A stretch of DNA of 64,000 bases from Saccharomyces paradoxus (taxonomy: Eukaryota > Ascomycota > Saccharomycetes > Saccharomycetales > Saccharomycetaceae): the NCBI RefSeq assembly GCF_002079055.1, contig NC_047494.1:248001-312000 (forward strand), given 5' to 3'. The translations under genes and the position numbers were made by a program. Positions 13,980 to 22,027 of the stretch are shown here, in pieces. The notes under the pieces were generated by a model, which was given only the letters and a program-made list of their open reading frames with translations, was not told the origin of the DNA and made no database searches. Numbering within the stretch: the stretch's first letter is position 1; each line of letters begins with the position of its first letter.

Positions 13980-14984
13980 ATGACAAAATCAAGAAAGCAG
14001 AAGCAAAAAAAGCAAGATTTTTTGAGAAAAAAGTTAAAAGTCGGTAAGCCAAAGGAAAAAGCGAGGAATGCTACAGATACGTCTTTTGTTTCCAAAACCA
14101 TCTCTATTAGAAATCAACATCTAGACCAAGATCCACATGATCTTACGAAACGATTAACACTCTTAAAGCACCACAACATCAATGTGAGAAAGGAAACATT
14201 AATAACATTCCAGAAATCAATACCGTCTATAATAAAATCACGGCTCATGACACCATTGCTTACTCAAAGTATACCGTTAATTTGTGATGAATCACAGCAA
14301 GTACGTCAGGGACTTATTGATCTCATAGATGAAATAGGAAGCCATGATGCTGAAATTTTAAAGTTGCACTGCAACATTTTTGTCTTATACATTAATATGG
14401 CGATGACACATATCGTCACACAAATTCAAGCAGACTCTACTAAGTTTCTCTCTCACTTACTGAAGTATTGCGGCGATGAAGTAGTAAGGAAATCCTGGGT
14501 CAAACTTTTGAATGGCGTCTTTGGAGTTCTCGGTTGGGGTCAGGTAGGTAAGAATGAAAGCGCTAGCATAGTGCAAACTAAGAAGCGAAATGCCAAGTAT
14601 GTCGCTATTCACCTCAATGCTCTGTACACTCTTGTTGAATACGGATGCCAAGATGAACGTGCTAGAGGCGAAGCAGGCACAGCAGAGCTTGCAGAGGACA
14701 GTTGTAAGTTACGAAACCCATATTTAATTCCAGACTATCCTCAGCCGTTTGACCACCTAAAACTGTTTACTAGAGAATTGAAAGTTAAGGATGCTGCTTC
14801 CAATGGAACGAACGCCACGCTAATGTCGTTGGCTACGCAGGATATCGATACCCGAAAAGTGGCTTTCAGCGAACAGTTTTTGCCCATAGTACGCAAGCAA
14901 ATCGAAATCATCATCAAGGAAGGTGGCGAATGTGGTAAAAGTGCAAATAAGCTTAAAAGGCTGCTTGTCAAAATCTTCGACTAA
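13980..14984 (+). CDS. IPI1: Ipi1, Rix1-complex subunit for ITS2 removal and pre-60S maturation
   Basis: Component of the Rix1-Ipi1-Ipi3 complex that, with Rea1, remodels pre-60S particles in the nucleoplasm; also linked to replication licensing. The 334-aa product equals the S. cerevisiae length. It has a strongly basic N-terminus (MTKSRKQKQKKQDFLRKKLK; nuclear localisation), then an armadillo/HEAT-like helical region with the conserved Ipi1/TEX10 block at about residues 95-210 (PLICDESQQVRQGLIDLIDE). The first ATG overlaps TGA in another frame (AAATGACA), so the leader is short and AT-rich. An RRPE core precedes it, fitting co-regulation with other ribosome-biogenesis genes in this window. 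Confidence 0.95.
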   Translation: MTKSRKQKQKKQDFLRKKLKVGKPKEKARNATDTSFVSKTISIRNQHLDQDPHDLTKRLTLLKHHNINVRKETLITFQKSIPSIIKSRLMTPLLTQSIPLICDESQQVRQGLIDLIDEIGSHDAEILKLHCNIFVLYINMAMTHIVTQIQADSTKFLSHLLKYCGDEVVRKSWVKLLNGVFGVLGWGQVGKNESASIVQTKKRNAKYVAIHLNALYTLVEYGCQDERARGEAGTAELAEDSCKLRNPYLIPDYPQPFDHLKLFTRELKVKDAASNGTNATLMSLATQDIDTRKVAFSEQFLPIVRKQIEIIIKEGGECGKSANKLKRLLVKIFD

Positions 14985-15375
14985 TATTTTTATAAGGTAT
15001 ACAATAAATAATTGATAGATTATACGACTTTTTCTGTTACCCTCACAAGAAGCAAGGCGAAAAATGCAGAAATACTGGATTTTTTAAAGTAGATCTAAGT
15101 TTGTTTATTTTTCAAATGCTATTGGCACAAAGGGAAGGGCTTTTCAGGGATTATTTAGATTCCAGTTGGAGGTGAAATTGTTGTGTGTGCGTACATCCTT
15201 ATATCAGAGCCTTCTTTTAGAGACGAATATTTAAGTCGACGTGACTTTATTCGGGTAGTCAAACACCGAACCATATTCTTTGCCTTTAGGTTACTTTCCA
15301 TTCATTTTATCAGCTAAATCGATTAAGTTCGTGTCTACATCCCATCAAAAGTTCCTAATACATTTGCAGGTACAA
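14985..15375. promoter_or_regulatory. IPI1/NAM8 spacer
   Basis: This 391-bp spacer between tandem plus-strand genes has ATATTTTTATAAGG and TATACAATAAATAATTGATAG just after IPI1, which look like 3' processing signals. The NAM8 side carries no motif I can name with confidence. The NAM8 frame is open upstream to 15280 but only from a TTG. Confidence 0.4.
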
Positions 15376-16947
15376 ATGTCCTATAAACAAGCCACTTACT
15401 ATCCTAACAGGGGTAATCTAGTAAGAAATGATTCATCTCCGTACAGTAATACCATTTCTTCAGAAACTAATAATAGCAGTACAAGCGCATTGAGTCTTCA
15501 AGGTGCATCTAACGTGAGTTCAGGAACCACCGGTAACCAATTGTATATGGGGGATTTGGATCCTACATGGGATAAAAATACCGTCAGGCAAATTTGGGCA
15601 TCTTTGGGGGAAGCGAATATTAATGTTCGGATGATGTGGAATAACTCTCTCAACAATGGGTCTAGATCATTAATGGGTCCAAAGAATAATCAGGGATATT
15701 GTTTTGTTGATTTTCCCTCATCCACCCATGCAGCGAATGCACTTTTAAAGAATGGTATGCTTATACCCAATTTTCCGAATAAAATATTGAAATTAAACTG
15801 GGCTACATCCTCATACTCAAACAGCAACAATTCTCTTAACAACGTGAAGAGCGGTAATAACTGCTCTATATTTGTTGGAGACTTAGCACCAAATGTTACG
15901 GAGTCTCAATTATTCGAACTTTTCATTAACAGATATGCTTCTACCTCTCATGCCAAAATCGTACATGACCAAGTCACCGGAATGTCTAGGGGCTATGGTT
16001 TTGTAAAATTTACCAGTTCTGATGAACAACAATTAGCTCTGTCGGAAATGCAAGGTGTATTCTTAAACGGTAGAGCCATTAAAGTAGGACCCACGTCTGG
16101 TCAGCAACAGCATGCCAGTGGTAACAATGATTACAGCCGTAGTTCTTCCTCATTAAACAATGAAAATTTGGACTCGAGATTTCTCTCCAAGGCCCAATCA
16201 TTCTTAGGTAATGGAAATAATAACATGGGTTCGAAGAGAAATCATATGTCTCAGTTCATTTATCCTGTCCAACAGCAGCCATCTTTGAACCATTTTACTG
16301 ATCCGAATAACACCACGGTCTTTATCGGAGGATTATCATCACTGGTGACTGAAGATGAACTGCGTGCTTATTTTCAACCTTTTGGCACGATTGTTTATGT
16401 CAAAATTCCGGTAGGCAAAGGTTGTGGGTTTGTCCAGTATGTTGACCGCCTATCGGCAGAGGCAGCCATTGCTGGGATGCAGGGTTTCCCCATTGCAAAT
16501 TCAAGAGTAAGACTGTCTTGGGGCAGGTCTGCTAAGCAAACAGCGTTGCTACAGCAAGCCATGTTGAGTAACTCTTTGCAGGTCCAACAACAACAACCAG
16601 CTTTACAACAACCTAACTACGGATACATTCCATCCAGCATCTGCGAAGCGCCTGTCCTGCTGAGTAACAACACCTCATCCTCGATGCTTCCTGGATGTCA
16701 AACTCTGAATTATTCTAGTCCATACACCAATGCTAGTGGACTGGGCATGAACGATCTCGGTTTCTACGGTAATAATAGTGCAACAAATGTACCCGCCACT
16801 AGTTTACTAACTGACAATAACTCTATGGGTCTCTCAGGCACCAGCGGCCAACAAGTTATCATGCAAGGGAGCGAAGCGGTTGTTAACAGCACAAACGCAA
16901 TGTTGAACCGTTTGGAACAAGGTAGTAATGGTTTTATGTTTGCTTGA
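15376..16947 (+). CDS. NAM8: Nam8/Mud15, U1 snRNP-associated RNA-binding protein
   Basis: RRM protein of the yeast U1 snRNP that stabilises binding downstream of weak 5' splice sites and, with Mer1, permits splicing of meiotic transcripts; homologue of metazoan TIA-1. The start is the ATG at 15376 (MSYKQATYYPNRGNLVRNDS), giving 523 aa as in S. cerevisiae. Three RRMs are visible: about residues 55-143 (NQLYMGDLDPTW, with an Asn-rich insertion loop), 163-242 (CSIFVGDLAPNV; RGYGFVKF) and 313-385 (TTVFIGGLSS; GCGFVQY). The C-terminal tail is Gln/Asn-rich. Two introns with perfect 5' sites occur elsewhere in this window and would not be expected to depend on it. Confidence 0.96.
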   Translation: MSYKQATYYPNRGNLVRNDSSPYSNTISSETNNSSTSALSLQGASNVSSGTTGNQLYMGDLDPTWDKNTVRQIWASLGEANINVRMMWNNSLNNGSRSLMGPKNNQGYCFVDFPSSTHAANALLKNGMLIPNFPNKILKLNWATSSYSNSNNSLNNVKSGNNCSIFVGDLAPNVTESQLFELFINRYASTSHAKIVHDQVTGMSRGYGFVKFTSSDEQQLALSEMQGVFLNGRAIKVGPTSGQQQHASGNNDYSRSSSSLNNENLDSRFLSKAQSFLGNGNNNMGSKRNHMSQFIYPVQQQPSLNHFTDPNNTTVFIGGLSSLVTEDELRAYFQPFGTIVYVKIPVGKGCGFVQYVDRLSAEAAIAGMQGFPIANSRVRLSWGRSAKQTALLQQAMLSNSLQVQQQQPALQQPNYGYIPSSICEAPVLLSNNTSSSMLPGCQTLNYSSPYTNASGLGMNDLGFYGNNSATNVPATSLLTDNNSMGLSGTSGQQVIMQGSEAVVNSTNAMLNRLEQGSNGFMFA

Positions 16948-18033
16948 GCCACACGTGTATATAAAAATGTTTGTTTTCCTTTTTTGTCCTTTTTTTCTTG
17001 GTATTTTCTTTACTTCAGTGTTAAATTGTATTTGATCTTAGGCTGACGGTGATTACTGTGCTTTATTTTCATTTTTTTCCTTTGCTTTTTATCGTTTTCA
17101 AGATTCCATGTCCTTTTACTAAGTCTTTTTTGTATCGTTATAGTTGCGTTTTTCCTTCTGATTTTCATTTCTTTCAAGGTTATTGTTATTCTTAATTCAA
17201 TTCAAGACTGTATGCTTTTCCTTCATTGCTTTCATTTACCTTCTTTTTAAAACTACTTATTACCGTCTACCAGTTTCTTCTGGTTAACTTCATTTTTTTC
17301 TTTTGTTGTATTCCTCGACAATTTTATATTGATGTATTTTAATTTTATTTCCAGCATCATTGTATTGCGAGTATTTCTCGCTGTGTCAAGATCGCCCATT
17401 GCGATATCTTCCAGGACTACGTAATGTGTTTGTCTCTCTATTCATGTTGTCTTTGTTTAGGGACACTGCGAATTCCTACTCCGTGTCTCTTCTCCTATAT
17501 GTGTACCAAATTTGGCTCATTTTCATTCCCCTTTACGTAGTAGTGGCTCTCGGCCTGCCAGTGCTACGCGTTTCTATAGCTAGTTTCGCTTTCTGAAAAA
17601 ATGCGTCCTAGTAGGAGGAAAAGATAGCGCAGGTTGAAACCCGGTTTAGCAAGAAAGCCACTTTTTGACAATGTTGCCCACGCAATTGTCCTTTCTGACA
17701 GTAAGACCCCTTGCGACTAGTAAGTGTTTTTATTCTCTAAGCTTCTTTTTCCTCTTGTTTCGACCATAGCCCAGGTACCATCCACTACCCTGCTGGGCCG
17801 TATGTAACAACGACGACCCCTTATTTGGCGGAAGGGATTTGATGGCGGAAGGGATCGCTGGAAACAGGGAGTAAAACCTATTTAAGTGATGAGAATCTTG
17901 TTTGATGATGATCATATACTCGGAGTCTTTAAACTCAATTCTCAATTCATAAAGAAGCAGCTATCAACAACTTTGTACTTTGAACAAGCTGATAAAAATA
18001 AGAAAACCATCGCATACACGAAATAAATACAAC
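16948..18033. promoter_or_regulatory. NAM8/RTC3 spacer with long pyrimidine-rich stretch
   Basis: This is a 1086-bp spacer. From about 16970 to 17360 the plus strand is strikingly T/C-rich and purine-poor, with many TTTTCCTT and TTTCTT runs, directly downstream of NAM8. Two STRE cores (CCCCT at 17707-17711 and 17817-17821) lie 327 and 217 bp before the RTC3 ATG, fitting a stress-induced gene. A TATTTAAG element at about 17879 may serve as a weak TATA. Short frames here start at TTG and are not credible genes. Confidence 0.55.
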
Positions 18034-18357
18034 ATGTCTACTGTAACCAAATACTTTTACAAGGGTGAAAACACGGATTTGATTGTTTTTGCTACATCTG
18101 AAGAGCTTGTAGATGAATATTTGAAGAATCCATCCATTGGCAAGCTGTCTGAGGTTGTCGAAATCTTCGAAGTCTTCACTCCTCAAGACGGCAGGGGTGC
18201 CGAAGGTGAATTGGGCGCTGCATCCAAGGCCCAGGTGGAGAACGAGTTCGGTAAAGGCAAGAAGATCGAAGAAGTTATTGATTTGATATTGAGAAATGGT
18301 AAGCCAAACTCCACCACCTCTAGCCTCAAAACCAAAGGGGGTAATGCTTACAAATAA
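18034..18357 (+). CDS. RTC3: Rtc3/Hgi1, SBDS-like small stress protein
   Basis: Small protein resembling the N-terminal domain of Sdo1/SBDS, implicated in RNA metabolism and tolerance of weak acids and in rescue of cdc13 defects. The start is the ATG at 18034 ([20 protein letters not shown]); the upstream extension of the frame has only a TTG. SBDS-type features include [20 protein letters not shown] and [20 protein letters not shown]. The product is 107 aa and ends KTKGGNAYK, whereas the S. cerevisiae protein as I recall is 111 aa with a longer tail, so the C-terminus is slightly shorter here. Two STRE cores precede the gene. Confidence 0.93.
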   Translation: MSTVTKYFYKGENTDLIVFATSEELVDEYLKNPSIGKLSEVVEIFEVFTPQDGRGAEGELGAASKAQVENEFGKGKKIEEVIDLILRNGKPNSTTSSLKTKGGNAYK

Positions 18358-18695
18358 GTAGCTTTTCGTTCTGTGTGGACAGCCTGCATTGAAATATGCA
18401 ATAAGTTAAAGTGGTGTGCTGCCCTGCTATAAAGCATGCATTTTTTTTTTTACAGTAGTAAAAAGAACAAAAACGTGTATATTTCTATATACATACTTAC
18501 GATTTATAACGTTGTATACATTTAATTCATTGCATTTTTCATTTCTACGTTCGTCAAATATGATTATTTAGAGAAGGGAAGAGTAAAATTTTTAGCGATG
18601 AGATGTAAAAAGAAATGACAAACTATAAGCCATATTTATGATCTTACTACGTAAGAAAGAGCTAGAACAGCCTGAATATATCAAAACACTAAATA
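18358..18695. promoter_or_regulatory. RTC3/RPF1 spacer
   Basis: This 338-bp AT-rich spacer has a T10 run near 18440 and TATATTTCTATATACATAC at 18478-18496, which look like RTC3 3' end signals. The RPF1-proximal half carries adjacent RRPE and PAC boxes, annotated separately. Confidence 0.5.
18585..18602 (+). promoter_or_regulatory. RRPE plus PAC module upstream of RPF1
   Basis: AAAATTTTT (18585-18593) is immediately followed by GCGATGAG (18595-18602), a textbook RRPE-PAC pair about 95-110 bp before the RPF1 ATG. Stb3 and Dot6/Tod6 are the known binders and couple such genes to growth signalling. Confidence 0.8.
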
Positions 18696-19583
18696 ATGGC
18701 TCTCGGAAATGAGATTAACATCACAAACAAACTGAAAAGGCAGGAAATTTTCGCTGATATAAAACATGAGAAAAATAAAGAGCGCCATACCATGAGAAGA
18801 AAGAGGGCTAAGGAGGAGAGAGAGAACCCAGAGCTGCGGGAGCAGAGATTGAAAGAGAATGTAACGCAGACGATAGAGAACACTAGGGTGTACGATGAGA
18901 CTATTAACAGGGAAGTGGAAGGAGACGAAGACGATTTGATGAGATACTTTAACAGCAATTCTAATGAGCCACCAAAGATCTTTCTGACCACAAATGTGAA
19001 CGCTAAGAAGAGCGCTTATGAATTCGCTAACATTTTAATCGAAGTGTTACCAAATGTCACATTTGTGAAAAGAAAATTTGGCTACAAATTGAAGGAAATA
19101 TCCGATATTTGCATAAAGAGGAATTTCACTGATATTGTGATAATCAATGAAGATAAGAAAAAGGTAACTGGCCTAACATTCATACATCTTCCAGAGGGCC
19201 CTACTTTTTATTTTAAATTATCATCATTTGTTGAAGTGAAGAAAATCGTCGGTCATGGTAGACCAACTAGCCATATCCCAGAACTGATTTTAAATAATTT
19301 TCAAACAAGATTGGGTCAAACTGTAGGTAGATTGTTTCAGTCCATTTTACCTCAAAATCCGGATATTGAAGGTCGGCAGGTGATCACTCTACATAATCAA
19401 AGAGATTACATTTTCTTCAGAAGGCATCGATACGTCTTCAAAGACAATGAAAGAGTTGGTTTGCAAGAACTGGGCCCACAATTCACTCTTAAGTTGAAAA
19501 GACTACAAAGGGGTATTAAAGAAGAGACTGAATGGGAACACAAGCCTGAGATGGATAAAGAAAAGAAAAAGTTTTATTTATAG
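18696..19583 (+). CDS. RPF1: Rpf1, Brix-domain factor for 60S subunit assembly
   Basis: Nucleolar assembly factor for the large ribosomal subunit; binds pre-rRNA and is needed for 27S processing. The 295-aa product equals the S. cerevisiae length. The basic N-terminal quarter (KHEKNKERHTMRRKRAKEER) precedes a Brix domain at about residues 90-275, with PPKIFLTTNVNAKKSAYEFA opening it, FIHLPEGPTFYFKLSSF in the middle and IFFRRHRYVFKDNERVGLQE near its end. It converges with GAR1, another nucleolar gene, with a 281-bp spacer. Confidence 0.96.
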   Translation: MALGNEINITNKLKRQEIFADIKHEKNKERHTMRRKRAKEERENPELREQRLKENVTQTIENTRVYDETINREVEGDEDDLMRYFNSNSNEPPKIFLTTNVNAKKSAYEFANILIEVLPNVTFVKRKFGYKLKEISDICIKRNFTDIVIINEDKKKVTGLTFIHLPEGPTFYFKLSSFVEVKKIVGHGRPTSHIPELILNNFQTRLGQTVGRLFQSILPQNPDIEGRQVITLHNQRDYIFFRRHRYVFKDNERVGLQELGPQFTLKLKRLQRGIKEETEWEHKPEMDKEKKKFYL

Positions 19584-19864
19584 TATTTCATGCGTAAGCT
19601 GTGTAGGGATATAGTATTAAGACAACCGTAAAAAAACATGATCGTTATTCCAAGCACGGCGGCTTCTGGCGTTACTGAATTTCTCTTTTTTTATTTTTAG
19701 GTCAATTTATTACAGGTAAATCAATCAAATATATATATAGTATACAGAACAAACGGTAATTTCTTTTTTATTGACGTTAAACGTGCTTTGGCAAATATAG
19801 TAACTTAGAAGAATTGTGAAAGATAAAGGATAGATTGTTTTAGTGTTTTTTTTTTTCAGATAAA

Positions 19865-20485
19865 TCATCTTCTACCTCCTCTGAAACCACCACGGGATCC
19901 ACCACGGGATCCACCTCTGAAGGAGCTACCGCCACGAGATCCACCTCTAAATGAGCCGCCACGAGAGCCGCCTCTGAAAGAACTACCACCACGGCCACCT
20001 CTGAAACCACCTCTGCTACCACCACGGCCCATTGGAGCACCACCACGGCCACCTGGAGCACCACTTCTCTTCTTCTTGTTTTTTGGTTTTGGTGGGCCTA
20101 CCACCTTTGGCTTAGGCAAAAATCTTTCAATAGGCAATAGTTTGTCAGAGGCAATGTAGAATTTGTCACCTTCTTTGAAACTGGTTGCTTGGACACCGTC
20201 ACCGCACTTAATCGTGAAAAACACTTCGTTTAGTGGACCCAATATTTCGTCGACTTTACCAACTTGAGTCTTGTTCTCCAAATATATTGGCGCATTGAAA
20301 TATGGAATCTTAGTGTTAATAGAACGGCAAACAATATCACCTTCACATGGGTGTAGAAAGGCTCCCATTTCTAGAACGGTGTCTGGTGGTCCTTGTTGGA
20401 ATGATCTAGCACCGCCTGTACGTCCACCACGAAAGCCGCCACGGAAGCCGCCACGGCCACCTCTGTTACCTCCTCTGAAACTCAT
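19865..20485 (-). CDS. GAR1: Gar1, H/ACA snoRNP core protein
   Basis: Essential core subunit of H/ACA small nucleolar RNPs that direct rRNA pseudouridylation; binds Cbf5. The 206-aa product (205 in S. cerevisiae from memory) starts [17 protein letters not shown]. It has glycine-arginine-rich (RGG/GAR) domains at both ends, about residues 4-28 and 147-206, flanking a central beta-barrel core at about 32-130 ([27 protein letters not shown]). The C-terminal GAR region is encoded by imperfect tandem DNA repeats, seen on the plus strand as recurring CCACCACG and CCACCTCTGAA blocks (19875-20050). The promoter on its 5' side carries PAC/RRPE-like elements. Confidence 0.97.
   Translation of the reverse strand: MSFRGGNRGGRGGFRGGFRGGRTGGARSFQQGPPDTVLEMGAFLHPCEGDIVCRSINTKIPYFNAPIYLENKTQVGKVDEILGPLNEVFFTIKCGDGVQATSFKEGDKFYIASDKLLPIERFLPKPKVVGPPKPKNKKKRSGAPGGRGGAPMGRGGSRGGFRGGRGGSSFRGGSRGGSFRGGSRGGSSFRGGSRGGSRGGFRGGRR
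19870..20055. repeat. Degenerate repeat encoding the Gar1 C-terminal GAR domain
   Basis: Plus-strand blocks such as CCACCTCTGAA, CCACCACG and GATCCACC recur with variable spacing. They encode RGG, RGGS and FRGG units in reverse. Such arrays are prone to in-frame length change, which may explain the one-residue difference from the S. cerevisiae length. Confidence 0.7.
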
Positions 20486-20968
20486 TATTTTCTTCTGGTT
20501 AAGTGTTATCCTTGGGTGATGTTCTGAGAGAAGAGAGCAATTAGATACTCTAACGAAAAGGTGCTCACGTTATAAGGCTAACGGATTAATTTTTTTCTTC
20601 CTTTCCTCATCTCGAAAAATTTTTCACTACAAAAAATTCCGACGTCAAAGCAAAAAAAATACTAGTTGATCACGTGATAGATTTTACTTTTGCTATTCCG
20701 GTTCAAGAAACTGTATGACGTACATGCTAATGTAATTAAATATCATACATACCTAAATATGCTGAAATAATATCTTAGTTTGAGTCGCAGGCATTTGAAA
20801 GCACACAAAATAGCGTCAAAATCTATATGTCCTTGCCAGTCGGTCTCTGAGACCTGCTTTCTTTCTGCTTTCTTTCTGCTTTCCCCGTTTGGTAGCAATC
20901 AACGTTTCTTGCTTATGGAATAATATTAATGTAAATGGAGTCGTTCAGTCCCAAATGGGTACCGCTAT
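20486..20968. promoter_or_regulatory. GAR1 promoter / YNG2 3' spacer
   Basis: This 483-bp spacer lies between tandem minus-strand genes. On the GAR1 side there is CTCATC at 20606-20611 (GATGAG PAC core on the minus strand) next to AAAAATTTTT at 20615-20624 (RRPE), 121-139 bp before the GAR1 start, plus a TCACGTGA E-box at 20670-20677. The YNG2 side holds an 11-bp tandem repeat at 20854-20884. Confidence 0.7.
20854..20884. repeat. 11-bp tandem repeat, about 2.8 copies
   Basis: CTGCTTTCTTT occurs twice exactly (20854-20864, 20865-20875), followed by a partial copy CTGCTTTCC (20876-20884). It sits in the 3' region of YNG2, noncoding. A simple slippage-type repeat with no function that I can assign. 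Confidence 0.8.
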
Positions 20969-21817
20969 TTAGTTACGTTTCCTCTTCAGTTTGTTTTTTT
21001 CCATCTCAACTTTACATTCGGGGCAATACCATGTTCCTTTTGGAGGTTCTTTTAAATTTACACAATCATAATGAAACCACTCATATTTACAGTTGGGACC
21101 ATCGCAAGCAACCATTTCTCCAAAGGAGACCCTTTGACAGAAGCAGTACAGAGTTTTGTCTTCCTCCTCATTTTCAAGTGAACCGTTTTGGCCTTTGCCA
21201 TTTCTATTGTTCTTGAATTCTTTGGTTCTTGCCATCTTGTTTTCAACGTTTGGGCTCACGGGAGTGGTAGACTTTTCTCGGGAAGAAACATCAATCTCAT
21301 TTTGCAGTTTAGATGTGCGACTAGTTTTTTTCTTTTTCAGAGTCGGTGGTACAGATCCTGAACTGGATGCAGCTCTTCTCTTCTTCACGCTGCTGCTACT
21401 CACGACTGAGCTCTCCCTAGAGGCTTCAGCTGCGCTATCCACGTCTCCGTCTTCTTCTACGGGAGCTAGTACGCCGTCTTCCTCTAATAAAGCGATGTTT
21501 TTTTCCAACTTATTCAAATGTCTAGCAATTAGGAACAGGGCAGTGTTCGCCAGAACGCACTTTTCTCTTTGCAAATATTGGCATTTTAGAAGTGACTCCT
21601 TTATTTCTTTGTCAAGTTCGTCCTCCTGTGGATGTTTTGGTATTGAGCCTTGCTGCTTTATAAATTTGTGTATCTGTGATTCTTTTTGCTCGTATCTCTT
21701 TTTTTCTTCGATGAGCTTTGAATCATTTGAGCCGATCTCTTCTAGAAGGTAACGAAATTCTGATGGGAGATTTGACACATCTTGTATTGTCTGCTCTAAA
21801 ACTAAGCTTGGGTCCAT
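20969..21817 (-). CDS. YNG2: Yng2, PHD-finger ING subunit of the NuA4 acetyltransferase
   Basis: ING-family subunit of NuA4 and Piccolo NuA4 (Esa1-Epl1-Yng2) that recognises H3K4me3 and stimulates histone H4 acetylation. The 282-aa product equals the S. cerevisiae length. The N-terminal ING helical domain is at about residues 5-115 (EQTIQDVSNLPSEFRYLLEE), then a basic, Ser-rich linker (VKKRRAASSSGS), and a C-terminal PHD finger of C4HC3 type with C225, C227, C238, C243, H249, C252, C265 and C268. The tail NKLKRKRN is basic. TRA1, another NuA4 subunit, lies 18 kb away in this same window. Confidence 0.97.
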   Translation of the reverse strand: MDPSLVLEQTIQDVSNLPSEFRYLLEEIGSNDSKLIEEKKRYEQKESQIHKFIKQQGSIPKHPQEDELDKEIKESLLKCQYLQREKCVLANTALFLIARHLNKLEKNIALLEEDGVLAPVEEDGDVDSAAEASRESSVVSSSSVKKRRAASSSGSVPPTLKKKKTSRTSKLQNEIDVSSREKSTTPVSPNVENKMARTKEFKNNRNGKGQNGSLENEEEDKTLYCFCQRVSFGEMVACDGPNCKYEWFHYDCVNLKEPPKGTWYCPECKVEMEKNKLKRKRN

Positions 21818-22027
21818 CTTTCTATTGATTATGCTTCAATACCAACTTACATGTCCTTCTTCTTTCCTTTCGTTTAAATAATGGTGATTGTTTAATAATG
21901 AATCAGTTAGAGCAAGGTCGAAACAAAATATCATGATGTACGTAAAGATAAACTTTCTTCTATTTACATGTTTATAAATGGGTTAAACCTAATCTATATT
22001 ATTCTAGCGTTGGCTACCTCACTATAA

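Noticed and set aside
21156-21752. 198-codon plus-strand open frame
   Set aside because: Antisense shadow of YNG2; Ser/Phe-rich composition mirrors the Glu/Lys/Ser-rich sense strand, with no domain.
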